64,000 nt of DNA from Kytococcus schroeteri (GTDB lineage: Bacteria > Actinomycetota > Actinomycetes > Actinomycetales > Dermatophilaceae): the NCBI RefSeq assembly GCF_042433515.1, contig NZ_JBHLVH010000011.1, positions 1-64,000 of the forward strand, in the 5' to 3' direction. Every line of letters starts with the position of its first letter. Within the stretch, counting starts at the first letter, position 1. Both the position numbers and the translations under genes were made by a program. This document shows positions 15,627-24,542 of the stretch, piece after piece. The notes under the pieces are model-generated. The model saw only the letters and a program-made list of their open reading frames with translations, ran no database searches and was not told the origin of the DNA.

Positions 15627-17963
15627 ATGCCCGCTGACGCCACCGCCCCCGTGGAGGGCGGGCCCGCGCCGGACCCGGCGGACTGGGTGCGGCTGCTCAC
15701 CGCCGGTGGACTGGCCGACCGGCTGGTGCACACCGAGACCCGTCCCGCCCGCGATGCGGTGACCGCACCCCTGCCGGAGTGGCTCAACCCGCAGGTCGAG
15801 GCGGCGCTGCGAGGTGCCGGCATCGAGCAGCTGTGGAGCCACCAGGCCGAGTTCGCCGAGCACGCCCACGCCGGACGCCACGCCGTGGTGGCCACCGGCA
15901 CCGCATCGGGCAAGTCGCTGGCCTACCTGCTGCCGGTGCTCTCGGCGCTGGCCGACGGCTCCCACCACGTGACCGGCCGCGGCGCCAACGCCCTCTACCT
16001 GGCCCCCACCAAGGCCCTGGCCCAGGACCAGCTGGCCGCCGTGGAGGCGTGGATGGTGCCCGGTGTGCGCCCCGCGGTGGTGGACGGCGACACCCCGCCC
16101 GACGCCCGCACCTGGGCCCGCCAGCACGCCACCTACGTACTGAGCAATCCCGACCTGCTGCACCACTCGCTGCTGCCCGGCCACGAGCGGTGGCGGGCCT
16201 TCCTGCGCCGCCTGCGCTACGTGGTGGTGGACGAGTGCCACACCCACCGCGGTGTGCCGGGCGCCCACGTGGCCCTCGTGCTGCGCCGGTTGCTGCGCAT
16301 CGCCCGGCGCTACGGCGCCGAGCCCACGGTGCTGCTCGCCTCGGCCACCGTGGCCGACCCGGCCGAGCACGCCAGCCGCCTGCTCGACGCGCCGGTGCAG
16401 TCCGTCACCGAGGACGGCTCCCCGCGCGGCCCCATGACCTACGCCCTGTGGGACCCCCAGCCCGATGCGGCCGACGGCGGCGAGCGCCCGTCCACCCTCA
16501 CCGAGGCCGCGCGCACGACGGCACGCCTCGTGGCCGGGGGGCGCCAGGTGCTCACGTTCACCACCTCGCGCGTCGGTGCCGAGGTGGCCGCCCGGGCCGT
16601 CGCGGACCAGCTCGGGTTCGCCGGAGCCGGTCACCTCGGTGACGCCGTGGCGGCCTACCGCGGCGGGTACCTGCCCGAGGAGCGCCGCGGCATCGAACGG
16701 CGCCTGCGCGAGGGTGGGCTGCGGGCCGTGGCCGCGACCACCGCCCTGGAGCTGGGCATCGACGTCTCCGGCCTCGACGCGGTGGTGATGGCCGGGTGGC
16801 CCGGGCGGCGGGCGAGCTTCTGGCAGCAGGCCGGCCGGGCGGGGCGCTCCGGGCAGCCGGCGCTGGCCGTGCTGGTGGCCGGCGACAACCCGCTGGACGG
16901 CTACCTGGTGCACCACCCGGAGGCGATCTTCGACAGCGGCGTGGAGGCCACGGTGGTGGACCCCACCAACCCGCGGGTGCTGGCCGAGCACCTGGCCTGC
17001 GCCGCGGCGGAGATCCCGTTGACCGAGGCCGACTCCCTGTGGTTCGGGCCGGGCACGGCCACGGTGCGCGAGTCGTTGGTGCGCGCCGGCATGCTGCGGC
17101 AGCGGCCGACCGGCTGGTACTGGGCGGGGTCGCAGCGCCCGCACGACCTGGTGGACCTGCGCGGCATGGCCGGGACGCTGCAGCTGGTGGAGGGGCGCAC
17201 CGGGCGGGTGCTGGGCACCATCGACGCGGGGCGGGCGGACTCCACGGTGCACACCGGCGCGGTCTACCTGCACGCCGGTGTGACGCACGTGGTGACCGAC
17301 CTGGACCTCGAGGAGGGCGTGGCCACGGTGGCCGTCGGCGACCCGGGGTGGACCACCCGGGCGGTCACCGAGGAGGCCTTCGACGTCACCGCCGTGCGCG
17401 ACGAAGCCCCCGCCGAGGGGGTCACCTGGTGCGTGGGCGACGTCTTGGTGCGCACCCGGGTGACGGCCTTCCGCCGGATGCTGCCCAGCGGTGAGGTGCT
17501 CGGGCAGCACCCGCTGGACCTGCCCGAACGCACGATGCCGACCCGCTCGGTGTGGTTCACCCTCACCCCCGAGGTGCTCGAGGCGGCGGGCGTGGACGAC
17601 CTGGAGCTGGCCGGCGCCCTGCACGCTGCCGAGCACGCCCTCATCGGGATGCTGGGCCTGGTGGCCACCTGCGACCGGTGGGACGTCGGCGGGGTCTCCA
17701 CCGTGCTGCACCCGGACACGGGCCTGCCCACGGTGATGGTGCACGACGCGCACCCGGGTGGGGCCGGCTTCGCCGACCGGGGCTTCGCGGCGCGCCGCCC
17801 GTGGGTGGAGGTCACGCTGGCCGCGGTGGAGGGCTGCCCCTGCAAGGCCGGGTGCCCGGGCTGCGTGCAGTCGCCCAAGTGCGGCAACAACAACGAGCCG
17901 CTGTCCAAGGCCGGGGCGGTGGCCGTGCTGCGACTCCTCACCGGGCAGTGGTCGGCGCAGTAG
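15627..17963 (+). CDS. DEAD/DEAH-box helicase with C-terminal MZB/DUF1998 zinc domain (MrfA/YprA-like)
   Basis: A 778-residue superfamily 2 helicase. Q-motif region LWSHQAEFAEHA, Walker A ATGTASGKS (~residue 89), Walker B/DEVH box VVVDECHTH (~residue 200), motif III LLASATVADP, motif VI QQAGRAGRSG. The C-terminus has the four-cysteine cluster CPCKAGCPGCVQSPKCGNNN (~737-752) typical of DUF1998/MrfA helicases, which in Bacillus repair mitomycin adducts. The ATG at 15627 is used; the open frame upstream lies antisense to LemA and is not homologous. Rv3649 is a likely orthologue in the same neighbourhood. Confidence 0.93.
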   Translation: MPADATAPVEGGPAPDPADWVRLLTAGGLADRLVHTETRPARDAVTAPLPEWLNPQVEAALRGAGIEQLWSHQAEFAEHAHAGRHAVVATGTASGKSLAYLLPVLSALADGSHHVTGRGANALYLAPTKALAQDQLAAVEAWMVPGVRPAVVDGDTPPDARTWARQHATYVLSNPDLLHHSLLPGHERWRAFLRRLRYVVVDECHTHRGVPGAHVALVLRRLLRIARRYGAEPTVLLASATVADPAEHASRLLDAPVQSVTEDGSPRGPMTYALWDPQPDAADGGERPSTLTEAARTTARLVAGGRQVLTFTTSRVGAEVAARAVADQLGFAGAGHLGDAVAAYRGGYLPEERRGIERRLREGGLRAVAATTALELGIDVSGLDAVVMAGWPGRRASFWQQAGRAGRSGQPALAVLVAGDNPLDGYLVHHPEAIFDSGVEATVVDPTNPRVLAEHLACAAAEIPLTEADSLWFGPGTATVRESLVRAGMLRQRPTGWYWAGSQRPHDLVDLRGMAGTLQLVEGRTGRVLGTIDAGRADSTVHTGAVYLHAGVTHVVTDLDLEEGVATVAVGDPGWTTRAVTEEAFDVTAVRDEAPAEGVTWCVGDVLVRTRVTAFRRMLPSGEVLGQHPLDLPERTMPTRSVWFTLTPEVLEAAGVDDLELAGALHAAEHALIGMLGLVATCDRWDVGGVSTVLHPDTGLPTVMVHDAHPGGAGFADRGFAARRPWVEVTLAAVEGCPCKAGCPGCVQSPKCGNNNEPLSKAGAVAVLRLLTGQWSAQ

Positions 17964-18005
17964 CCTGAGCGCGCATCGTCCCCCACCCTCCTCGAAGGCG
18001 GCTCC

Positions 18006-18410
18006 ATGCTCCTCATCGGCCTGCTGATCCTGCTCGTTGCCGTGCTGTTCATCCTCTACGTGGTGACCGGCGCGGACGGCTCCACCACGCTGGAGGCGTT
18101 CAACGTCAGCACCACGATGCCGGCGCTCACCCTGTTCCTCAGCGGCATGGTCTCGCTCCTCGCCATCGGCCTGGGCCTGTGGCTCATGACGGCCGGGGCC
18201 CGCCGGAACGCGCGCCACCGGAAGGAGCACAAGGTGTTGGAGCGCGACGCCCGCGAGGCACGCACCCTCCGCGAGCACGGCACGACCCGCCGCGACCACC
18301 GCGCCCCCGAGACCGAGGTGCCCTACGGGGAGTACCAGGAGGAGCGCCCGCTGCGCTCCGGAGAGCGCCTGGACGGCGGGGACACGACCTCCCCGCGCCG
18401 CGACGCCTGA
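18006..18410 (+). CDS. LapA-like small membrane protein
   Basis: Two membrane helices (LLIGLLILLVAVLFILYVVTG near 2-22 and ALTLFLSGMVSLLAIGLGLWLM near 39-60) form a hairpin like that of LapA-domain proteins, followed by a charged Arg/Glu-rich cytoplasmic tail of about 70 residues. Function unknown; LapA of E. coli works in lipopolysaccharide control, which does not transfer here. Ends just before a strong terminator. Confidence 0.7.
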   Translation: MLLIGLLILLVAVLFILYVVTGADGSTTLEAFNVSTTMPALTLFLSGMVSLLAIGLGLWLMTAGARRNARHRKEHKVLERDAREARTLREHGTTRRDHRAPETEVPYGEYQEERPLRSGERLDGGDTTSPRRDA

Positions 18411-18430
18411 GCCCCACCATCGCAGCCCTG

Positions 18431-18467
18431 CGCCGTGGGCGCCCCCAGCCAGGGGGCGCCCACGGCG
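18431..18467. terminator. Strong hairpin between convergent operons
   Basis: A perfect 16-bp GC-rich stem (18431-18446 with 18452-18467) around loop AGCCA. It separates the + strand helicase/LapA genes from the - strand tad operon and can serve both. Confidence 0.85.
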
Positions 18468-18478
18468 CGTTCCCAGCC

Positions 18479-18979
18479 TCACCGTCCCCGGGGAGGGGTC
18501 GGCGGGAGGGGTGGTGGTGACGGGGCGGGCGGACGCCCCCGACGCTTCCGGGGCCCGTCCTGCGGACGGGGGCCGGCGGTGGCCGTGACCGTGGCCGCCC
18601 CGAAGGGCGTCCCGGAGTCCACCCGCACCACGACGGTGACGTCGAAGTCCTTCACCCGACAGCCCACCAGCTGGGCCCCGTTGCGCGTGGCCACCTCGGC
18701 GGCGGCCACGCACGGGGGCACCGGCAGCAGGGCCGTGGGCGAGGTGGCCCCCGAGCCCGCGAGGGCCGCCAGGTCGGCGGCCGTGCGGGCCCGGGAGGCC
18801 GCCCTCCACGTCTGCCCGGCGGTGACCCCCGCGGCCAGCAGGGCGAGCACCGCCACACCGACCAGCAGGGCCACCATCGAGCCCGAGCCCCGTTCGCCGT
18901 CCCGCCACCACCGGGTGGCGGTCCAGCGCCGGCGACCCGGCGAGCCGGTCCTGCGGCCCGCCGGGGTGGGTGTGCTCAT
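18479..18979 (-). CDS. TadE-like pilus-associated protein (Rv3654c family)
   Basis: A 166-residue protein with a GERGSGSMVALLVGVAVLALLAAGV segment near residue 30, the prepilin-like hydrophobic helix preceded by a G/E-rich processing region, then TWRAASRARTAADLAALAG, the signature of TadE/TadG-like proteins in actinobacterial Flp loci. The tail is Pro/Arg-rich. Last gene of the tad operon; its ATG overlaps the stop of the upstream TadE gene by 4 bp (ATGA). Confidence 0.85.
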   Translation of the reverse strand: MSTPTPAGRRTGSPGRRRWTATRWWRDGERGSGSMVALLVGVAVLALLAAGVTAGQTWRAASRARTAADLAALAGSGATSPTALLPVPPCVAAAEVATRNGAQLVGCRVKDFDVTVVVRVDSGTPFGAATVTATAGPRPQDGPRKRRGRPPAPSPPPLPPTPPRGR

Positions 18980-19371
18980 CGCACACCCGGTTCCATGAGC
19001 GCGGTGGCCGAGGACTCCGGGTGGAGCCCGGGGAACCACTCGGCCGGACCGCGTGCCCGGGCCTTGACCGTGACGGTGACCGACCTGCCGGTGCGCCGCT
19101 GGTGCACCGTGGCCCCCTGGGGGGCGAGGCGCTCCACCTGGTGCCGCACCTCGATGCGGGAGTCGCCACGGGACGCGGCCCGGGCACCCACCCGGGCCGC
19201 GTCCGTGACCTGCAGCAGGTCCACCACCAGCACCATCGCGGTCAACGCCATGCCCAGCACCAGCACCACCACCGGCATGGCCATGGCCAGCTCCACCGAG
19301 GTGAAGCCTCCCTCGCCGTCACGGGGGCGACCCGCGCCCACCGGGCGGAGACCTCGACGGTGCCGGGTCAT
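18976..19371 (-). CDS. TadE-family pseudopilin
   Basis: 131 residues, beginning MTRHRRGLRPVGAGRPRDGE. GGFTSVELAMAMPVVVLVLGMAL is the TadE helix with the conserved glutamate five residues into it, followed by DAARVGARAASRGD. TadE/TadF pseudopilins help assemble the Flp pilus at the membrane. Its start overlaps the stop of the pilin-like gene (ATGA at 19371), and its stop overlaps the next gene. Confidence 0.88.
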   Translation of the reverse strand: MTRHRRGLRPVGAGRPRDGEGGFTSVELAMAMPVVVLVLGMALTAMVLVVDLLQVTDAARVGARAASRGDSRIEVRHQVERLAPQGATVHQRRTGRSVTVTVKARARGPAEWFPGLHPESSATALMEPGVR

Positions 19372-19574
19372 CACTTGAAAGCGTCGAAGGCGGCCTTGAT
19401 GACCTCCCCCATGAGCGTGGGCACCAGGTCCTTCATCATGTTCATGCCCAGCAGCACCACGGCGGCGATGACGAAGATGCCGATGGCGTACTCGGCCACC
19501 GCCATGCCCTTCTCGTTCGCGGCGCGCATGCCCTCGATGCGGGGCTGGACGAAGCGCTGGATCTTGTTCTGCAT
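19371..19574 (-). CDS. DUF4244 small Flp-pilin-like protein
   Basis: 67 residues: basic N-terminus, then NEKGMAVAEYAIGIFVIAAVVLLG, a class III prepilin-like G/xxxxE motif followed by a hydrophobic helix, then a short amphipathic tail ending AFDAFK. This is the DUF4244 form that takes the place of the Flp major pilin in actinobacterial tad loci. GAAAGGGA lies just upstream of the ATG. Confidence 0.88.
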   Translation of the reverse strand: MQNKIQRFVQPRIEGMRAANEKGMAVAEYAIGIFVIAAVVLLGMNMMKDLVPTLMGEVIKAAFDAFK

Positions 19575-19631
19575 GGGACTTCCCTTTCTGTTGTGGACCC
19601 ACCCCTGTGGTGGGCCCCCCTTTCCACCGGG

Positions 19632-20231
19632 TCAGGCCTGACCCAGGGTCTGTGTCGCCATCGCCACCACCAGCGGCACCACCGCGATGAGGACGAAGGC
19701 AGGCATGAAGACGGTGCCCAGTGGGACCACCAGGAGCACCGGGAGACGGGCCGCAGCCCGCTCGAGGGCAGCAGCGCGGTCGCGGCGGAGGTCCACCGCG
19801 GCCCGGCGCACCGTGTCGGCCGGTGGGGCGCCCGCCAGGTGCGCGAGCGTGAGCGCCTGCGCGACCGGGGTCCACGGCGCCGGGAGGCCCTCCCAGGCAA
19901 GGGCGCCCGTGACACCCCACCGCCGCGCGGCCACCACCTGCCGCAGCTGGCCGGCGAGCGGTTCGCGGACCTCGTCGGCCACCACCTCCAGGGCGTCGGT
20001 GACGGCGCACCCGGAGTCCAGGGCCAGCGCGAGCATGTCGAGCACCGCGGCCAGGTCGTCGACGTCGGCCACCGGCTCCTCCCGCCGGGCGGGCAGAAGG
20101 CCGAACAGCCGCCGACCGCTGCGTTCCCGACGCCGCCCGCCCTCGCCACCGTCCGCGGCGGGAGACGTCGGCCACCAGAGGGCCACCGCGCTCGCGGACA
20201 GCAGGGCGACGAGCAGCACCGCGGGGTTCAC
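19632..20231 (-). CDS. tadC: Type II secretion F-family protein, TadC-like
   Basis: 199 residues with an N-terminal membrane helix (VLLVALLSASAVALWWP), a cytoplasmic T2SSF domain (LDMLALALDSGCAVTDALEVVADEV) and a hydrophobic C-terminus (LLVVPLGTVFMPAFVLIAVVPLVVAM). It would be the second inner-membrane platform protein of the Flp pilus. Its GTG start overlaps the stop of tadB by 4 bp. Confidence 0.85.
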   Translation of the reverse strand: MNPAVLLVALLSASAVALWWPTSPAADGGEGGRRRERSGRRLFGLLPARREEPVADVDDLAAVLDMLALALDSGCAVTDALEVVADEVREPLAGQLRQVVAARRWGVTGALAWEGLPAPWTPVAQALTLAHLAGAPPADTVRRAAVDLRRDRAAALERAAARLPVLLVVPLGTVFMPAFVLIAVVPLVVAMATQTLGQA

Positions 20232-21013
20232 CGGACCACCTGCCCACGCAGGGCGCGGCGCACCAGCCGACGCGAGACGGCCCACCCGACCACCAGCAGC
20301 ACCACTCCCAGCACCGCGCTGGCCAGGCCGAGCGGCTGCTCGAGGTACAGCTCCCGGGGCGACCAGCCGAGCACCGAGGAGCCGGCCAGGCCCACCAGGG
20401 GCAGCAGCGAGAGCATGTACATGGAGGCCATCGCGCCCGAGGCCGCCGCCTGCGCCGTCTGCCGGCTCTCCCGGCTGCGCCGCACCGTGTCGGCTGCCGT
20501 GGCCACCGCCGGGGCGAGGGCCGCACCGGAGCGTTCCGAGAGCGCCCACGCGCTGGCCACGTGCCGCAGGGCCGGACTCTCGTGCTGCGTGGCCAGCTCC
20601 TTCCACGCCGGCCCCAGCTGCGAGCCCGCCGCAGCGGCACGGCGCACCGGGTCCAGCCAGGGCACCTGCGGCCCCGCGGAGGCGACGACCTCCAGCGCCG
20701 CGTGCGGGGGCAGGCCCGCCGAGAGCGCGCTGGACAGCCCGTCGAGCAGCCGGAGCACGGCGTCGTCGGTCACCCGCACCGTGCCGAACCGGGCCCGTGC
20801 CCGCCCGAGCAGTCCCCGCACCCCGGTGCCGGTGGCCGCCACCGGGTCCACCGCAAGCAGCCCACGCACCGAGGCCACCGTGGCCTGCTGCCGCGCGGCC
20901 CGCTCCCGGCGCCCAGCCAGATCGCTGAGGCCCAGGACCACCTCGTGGCGGGCCCGCACCGGCCACAGGACCCCGGCGCCCAGCACCAGCAACGCCACCA
21001 GCACCCCGGTCAC
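20228..21013 (-). CDS. tadB: Type II secretion F-family protein, TadB-like
   Basis: T2SSF domain protein: N-terminal helix (VLVALLVLGAGVLWPV), cytoplasmic helical domain (LLDGLSSALSAGLPPHAALEVVA) and C-terminal membrane helices (YMLSLLPLVGLAGSSVLGW and ASAVLGVVLLVVGWAVS). I start it at GTG 21013, which overlaps the tadA stop as GTGA and has GGGGTGG at good spacing; GTG 21022 is an alternative. Platform protein of the Flp pilus. Confidence 0.87.
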   Translation of the reverse strand: MTGVLVALLVLGAGVLWPVRARHEVVLGLSDLAGRRERAARQQATVASVRGLLAVDPVAATGTGVRGLLGRARARFGTVRVTDDAVLRLLDGLSSALSAGLPPHAALEVVASAGPQVPWLDPVRRAAAAGSQLGPAWKELATQHESPALRHVASAWALSERSGAALAPAVATAADTVRRSRESRQTAQAAASGAMASMYMLSLLPLVGLAGSSVLGWSPRELYLEQPLGLASAVLGVVLLVVGWAVSRRLVRRALRGQVVR

Positions 21014-21780
21014 GACGACCACCCCAGCAGGGCCTCGAGGCGCTCCCAGGCGGCCGCGGGCCGCAGCGCCCCGTCGCGGAAGTCCATCGCCGGCAGGCAG
21101 CGCACCCGGCCGTCGTCACCGGTCACGAGCACCCCCACCTGGGCCAGCACCCGCCGCTCGGGGAGCCGCCGCACGTGCAGCACGCAGTCCAGTGCGCTGC
21201 CCAGCTGGGCGTGCACCGCCTGCGGCGTCATGTCCGCCAGGGCACCCAGGGCCTCGAAGCGCGCCACCACGTCCTCGATGGCGTTGGCGTGCACCGTGCC
21301 GCACCCACCCTCGTGCCCGGTGTTGAGCGCCGCGAGCAGCTCGCGCATCTCCGGACCGCGCACCTCACCCACCACCACCCGGTCGGGTCGCATGCGCAGG
21401 GACTGCTTGACCAGGTGCGTCATGTCGATGGCGCCGCGCCCCTCAACGTTGGCCGAGCGGGACTGCATGCGCACCACGTGCGGGTGCTGCACCGCCAGTT
21501 CCCGGACGTCCTCGACCACGAGGATGCGGTCGGCGGGGTCCACCAGGCTGAGCAGGGTGGCCAGCAGCGTCGTCTTGCCGCTGCCGGTCCCGCCGGAGAC
21601 CACGAACGCCAGCCGTCGGGCCACGAGGTCGCGCACCACCCGGGCTCCGAGCTCGTCGAGCGTCCCCAGCCGCAGCATCTCCTCGACGCTGGGCACCACC
21701 TCCCGGGGAACACGCAACGAGAGGTGCGCCGCCCCGTCCACCAGCGGGGGCAGCACCGCGTGCAGCCGGATGCCACGACT
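21010..21780 (-). pseudogene. tadA: tadA, 3' part: ATPase core of the Flp pilus motor, cut off by the mobile element
   Basis: The frame is the C-terminal two thirds of a TadA/CpaF secretion ATPase: RLHAVLPPLVDG, Walker A GGTGSGKTTLL, the Asp box, Walker B-like RPDRVVVGEVRG and the His box HEGGCGTVHAN. It runs without a start codon into the mobile-element end at 21781. The missing N-terminal 124 codons are at 32751-33122 in the same orientation. Joining the two pieces keeps the frame and yields about 380 residues, the size expected of this family. The tad operon downstream is therefore cut off from its promoter as well. Confidence 0.93.
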
Positions 21781-21804
21781 TTATCTAGGGAGCTGATCGA
21801 TCAG
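21781..21804. repeat. Left terminal repeat and inner palindrome of the element
   Basis: TTATCTAGGG (21781-21790) is the terminal inverted repeat; CTGATCGATCAG (21793-21804) is a perfect 12-bp palindrome just inside it. Both are candidate recombinase-binding sites. I see no gene in the following stretch up to 22287. Confidence 0.75.
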
Positions 21805-22287
21805 AGCCTGCAGGTCGCGGCCTCTCCCTACGACGACACGTCACGATCGTGGCCTCTTCCAAGCGCAGCGAACTCGCTGTGGATGAGAGCGACAAGCAGA
21901 GCTTCACCTAGCGCTGCCTCAGGCATCAGTTGCAGATCGAATGCACCTCACCCTGAAGACACACCTAGGCACACCCTTCAGGCAAGGGCCTCGTTCCAAC
22001 CGCCTCGACGGTCTGCCGGACTCTTCCAGGAACCGCACGAGCATTCTCGGAAATCGAGACCACTGGACCGCAGGCGACGCAAAAGCACCACCCACGACCG
22101 ACCGGCGAGAGTTCTGCAAGTCCCGATATTGCGAGGATCCGCGGTGCGTAGAGACTGCCTCTGCCCTTTGTGGAGGCAAGGTTACGGCGCCCTGACGGAG
22201 ACGGTTACGAAGTCACACCCACGTTTGGATCCCGCTGGCCGCTCAGGAGGCCGCAGTCCCCCTCTCGACTCATCGAGGCGTGCGCCC

Positions 22288-22293
22288 TAGTCT
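22288..22293 (+). promoter_or_regulatory. -10 element of a leaderless transcript
   Basis: TAGTCT fits the actinobacterial TANNNT consensus and ends 7 nt before the ATG at 22301. No ribosome-binding site precedes that ATG, so transcription and translation probably begin at the same base. Confidence 0.5.
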
Positions 22294-22300
22294 CACCATC

Positions 22301-22750
22301 ATGAAGAGGAACACGAAACTCTGGCCCTCAGTTCGGGGATGCACAGCCACTGGAGTGACGCTCTTGGCGTTGGCTGCGTGCACTAGCAACGGCGATAGCG
22401 ACGAGCCCTCAGACGAGGGGTCCTCGACCCCTCCGAGTGCTTCAACGTCGGAGAACCCGGCGCAGGAGTACGAGGCCAAGGGGCCTGGCGGGATGGCCGC
22501 GCAGCTTAAGGGGACCCTGACGCAGCAGGAAGGATGCTGGGTCGTAGAGGGCGAGCACCAGGGCACGACCGTTCCGGTGTTCCCGAGCGGTGAGGTCGTC
22601 TGGGAGGACGACGGCCTGACCTACCAAGGCACCCACTACGGCGAGGGCGACGAGATCGAGCTGGGCGGCGGGAACCCCGGTGAGGACGCCACGAACGACT
22701 GCGAAGCCGACTCGGTGTTCCAGGTCGCCGCTTCGTCCTCGTCTAGGTGA
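22301..22750 (+). CDS. Putative lipoprotein (element cargo)
   Basis: 149 residues starting MKRNTKLWPSVRGC. The hydrophobic stretch GVTLLALAAC is a lipoprotein signal with lipobox ALAAC; a Ser/Asp/Glu-rich linker follows, then an ~85-residue domain with two cysteines (QEGCWVVEGE and ATNDCEAD) that likely pair. No family recognised. It is convergent with the PP-loop gene (13 bp between stops). The only one of the cargo genes at the far left of the element. Confidence 0.65.
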   Translation: MKRNTKLWPSVRGCTATGVTLLALAACTSNGDSDEPSDEGSSTPPSASTSENPAQEYEAKGPGGMAAQLKGTLTQQEGCWVVEGEHQGTTVPVFPSGEVVWEDDGLTYQGTHYGEGDEIELGGGNPGEDATNDCEADSVFQVAASSSSR

Positions 22751-22763
22751 GACCGAGAGCCCC

Positions 22764-24233
22764 TCAGACTCCGTCGCTCTTCTTGTACCCACGCTTCGGC
22801 CAGGCCAAGAGCCGCGTGAACCGGGGGGGCAACGATTCCGGGGGCTCGCTGGCTGCCGACATGTCTTCGGTGCTCGGCTTAGGACCTACAGGGGGAGCAA
22901 GTAGCAGCGGGGCGGACATGGAGATGCCCGTCGGATTCACCTCCGGGTCGAGCGCCTGATCCAGCTCCTGCCATGCCGCATCACGGGTTGCCGGGTCACC
23001 GTGTTGTTCGATAGTCCATTCTCGGACCCACTGTTCCTCCTCCGGCGACATCAGTGGCAGGTATCGCGTCACAGACTCAACTGCCCTGTCACGCAGACGG
23101 TCGGGAAGCGGATCCATCGCCGGGAGGAAGACAGAGGTTAGGGGTGAGGCGTCGGCCCCCTGGGTCAGGTGGTGGAGCGCCTGCATCACCTTCGACTCTC
23201 CATCGGCAGTGGAAGACCGGGCATACACGCCAGCGGCCCAGGCCAACGCCACCTCGACACGAATGGGGCGGCGTCGAAGGTTGCGCGCGATCTGCGGCTG
23301 CTGCAGGAAATGATCGATCTCCCGGCCGCTGGGCCACCGATCTGCAAGCCCCCAGATCGACAGCGTCTTGCGTCCACACTTCCAGCACTGCATGCAGGGT
23401 CGTCCGGGCAAGCCGTGCTGGCAGGAGGCTGCCGCTCGTCCATAGGCCGACTTCTCAGTGATGATGTGGGTCCCCTCCTCGGACACTCCCGCGATCACGT
23501 TGGCTACGGGCATCCCCACGGCCTGGAAGGCGGGGCCGAAGCCGGCAACGAAGGCACTATCCTCGTAGGGGCGATAAGCCTTGGCGCCCAAGAGAGTCGC
23601 GGAGGTCAAAACGGTCCCCCAGCAGACCGCGGAGGTCCCATCCTCGTCGCTCCACAACAGGGCCGGTGCGATGTTCGCCAGATCGTGAGGGAAACCCACC
23701 GGGTCCCTGAGGAGCTCCAGGTCCGTTTGCACGACCCGGGCCCGTACACCCAGCCCACGGATATGCTCCACAGCCGCCAGAGCAGCAGAGGTGTCGAACG
23801 TCCCCTCCAGGGGTTTGTCATCGAAACGGTGCCGCTGCTGGTAGTAGCATCTAGTCTCCGGTCCCAGCACCTCCAAGGCTGCGGTGCAGTCCACGCCCCC
23901 GCTATAGGCCAACGCGACAGGCCCGCCCTCGGCTCGGATGCGGGGTTCCAGGGCCGGGTCCACTGGCCCCACCTCAACGCCCTCGCCCATGAGGACGGCC
24001 GCTGCGAATACCTGGGACACGGGCCGATCCATGTCTAACCGCCCGTTGAGCCATGGGCGCATGCACATCAAGGACACCAAAGCGATCACGTCCGGGTGGA
24101 TCGCAGACTCCGGCACCGGATGAAAGACGGCCTTGTTCCGCGCCAGAGTGCCGCCGGACTTCCGCGGCTCCTTGCCCTTGGGCGTGAACCGCAAGGTCAG
24201 ACGGTCACCATCGTGGATCGCCCTGACACGCAC
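22764..24233 (-). CDS. QueC-like PP-loop ATPase (element cargo)
   Basis: 489 residues. PALAYSGGVDCTAAL-type motif near residue 110 (SGGVD) is the ATP pyrophosphatase P-loop of the adenine nucleotide alpha-hydrolase group. Near residue 275-290 the spacing C-x8-C-x2-C-x2-C (from ASCQHGLPG to WKCGRK) reproduces the zinc site of QueC, the 7-cyano-7-deazaguanine synthase. It is twice the length of QueC, with extra N-terminal (~105) and C-terminal (~190) regions, so it is not the housekeeping enzyme. QueC relatives occur in anti-phage systems (QatC, Cap9 of type IV CBASS); membership here is inference. GTG start at 24233 follows AGGAGAGG. No queuosine genes are near. Confidence 0.7.
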   Translation of the reverse strand: MRVRAIHDGDRLTLRFTPKGKEPRKSGGTLARNKAVFHPVPESAIHPDVIALVSLMCMRPWLNGRLDMDRPVSQVFAAAVLMGEGVEVGPVDPALEPRIRAEGGPVALAYSGGVDCTAALEVLGPETRCYYQQRHRFDDKPLEGTFDTSAALAAVEHIRGLGVRARVVQTDLELLRDPVGFPHDLANIAPALLWSDEDGTSAVCWGTVLTSATLLGAKAYRPYEDSAFVAGFGPAFQAVGMPVANVIAGVSEEGTHIITEKSAYGRAAASCQHGLPGRPCMQCWKCGRKTLSIWGLADRWPSGREIDHFLQQPQIARNLRRRPIRVEVALAWAAGVYARSSTADGESKVMQALHHLTQGADASPLTSVFLPAMDPLPDRLRDRAVESVTRYLPLMSPEEEQWVREWTIEQHGDPATRDAAWQELDQALDPEVNPTGISMSAPLLLAPPVGPKPSTEDMSAASEPPESLPPRFTRLLAWPKRGYKKSDGV

Positions 24234-24542
24234 GTCCTCTCCTCATCCTCAGTTCCAGCATGACCTCCACCCTGCGCGGGCCGCTGCCAGACTACTTTGC
24301 CCACTACAGAGCGCAGCACAGCCGAGTGCCTTCAGGGGCCCCGGGCGACACGACCTGATAGCTGTCTGGGCCTGGAACGCGGCTCATGCCTCAACAGAGC
24401 AGCACGGTGGGGGAAGCTAGCGCACACCCACCGAGTGCAGCGCAAGGTCGACCGAGGCAGTCCCTGTATGCCCCAAACGTCCCACAAAGACCACCGTACG
24501 GAGAATTCACTGAATGTTAACCCAAATTCCATCCATGCTCCC

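Noticed and set aside
15516..19187. 1223-codon frame antisense to the helicase and pilin genes
   Set aside because: Overlaps genes with clear motifs and shows only composition-driven sequence.
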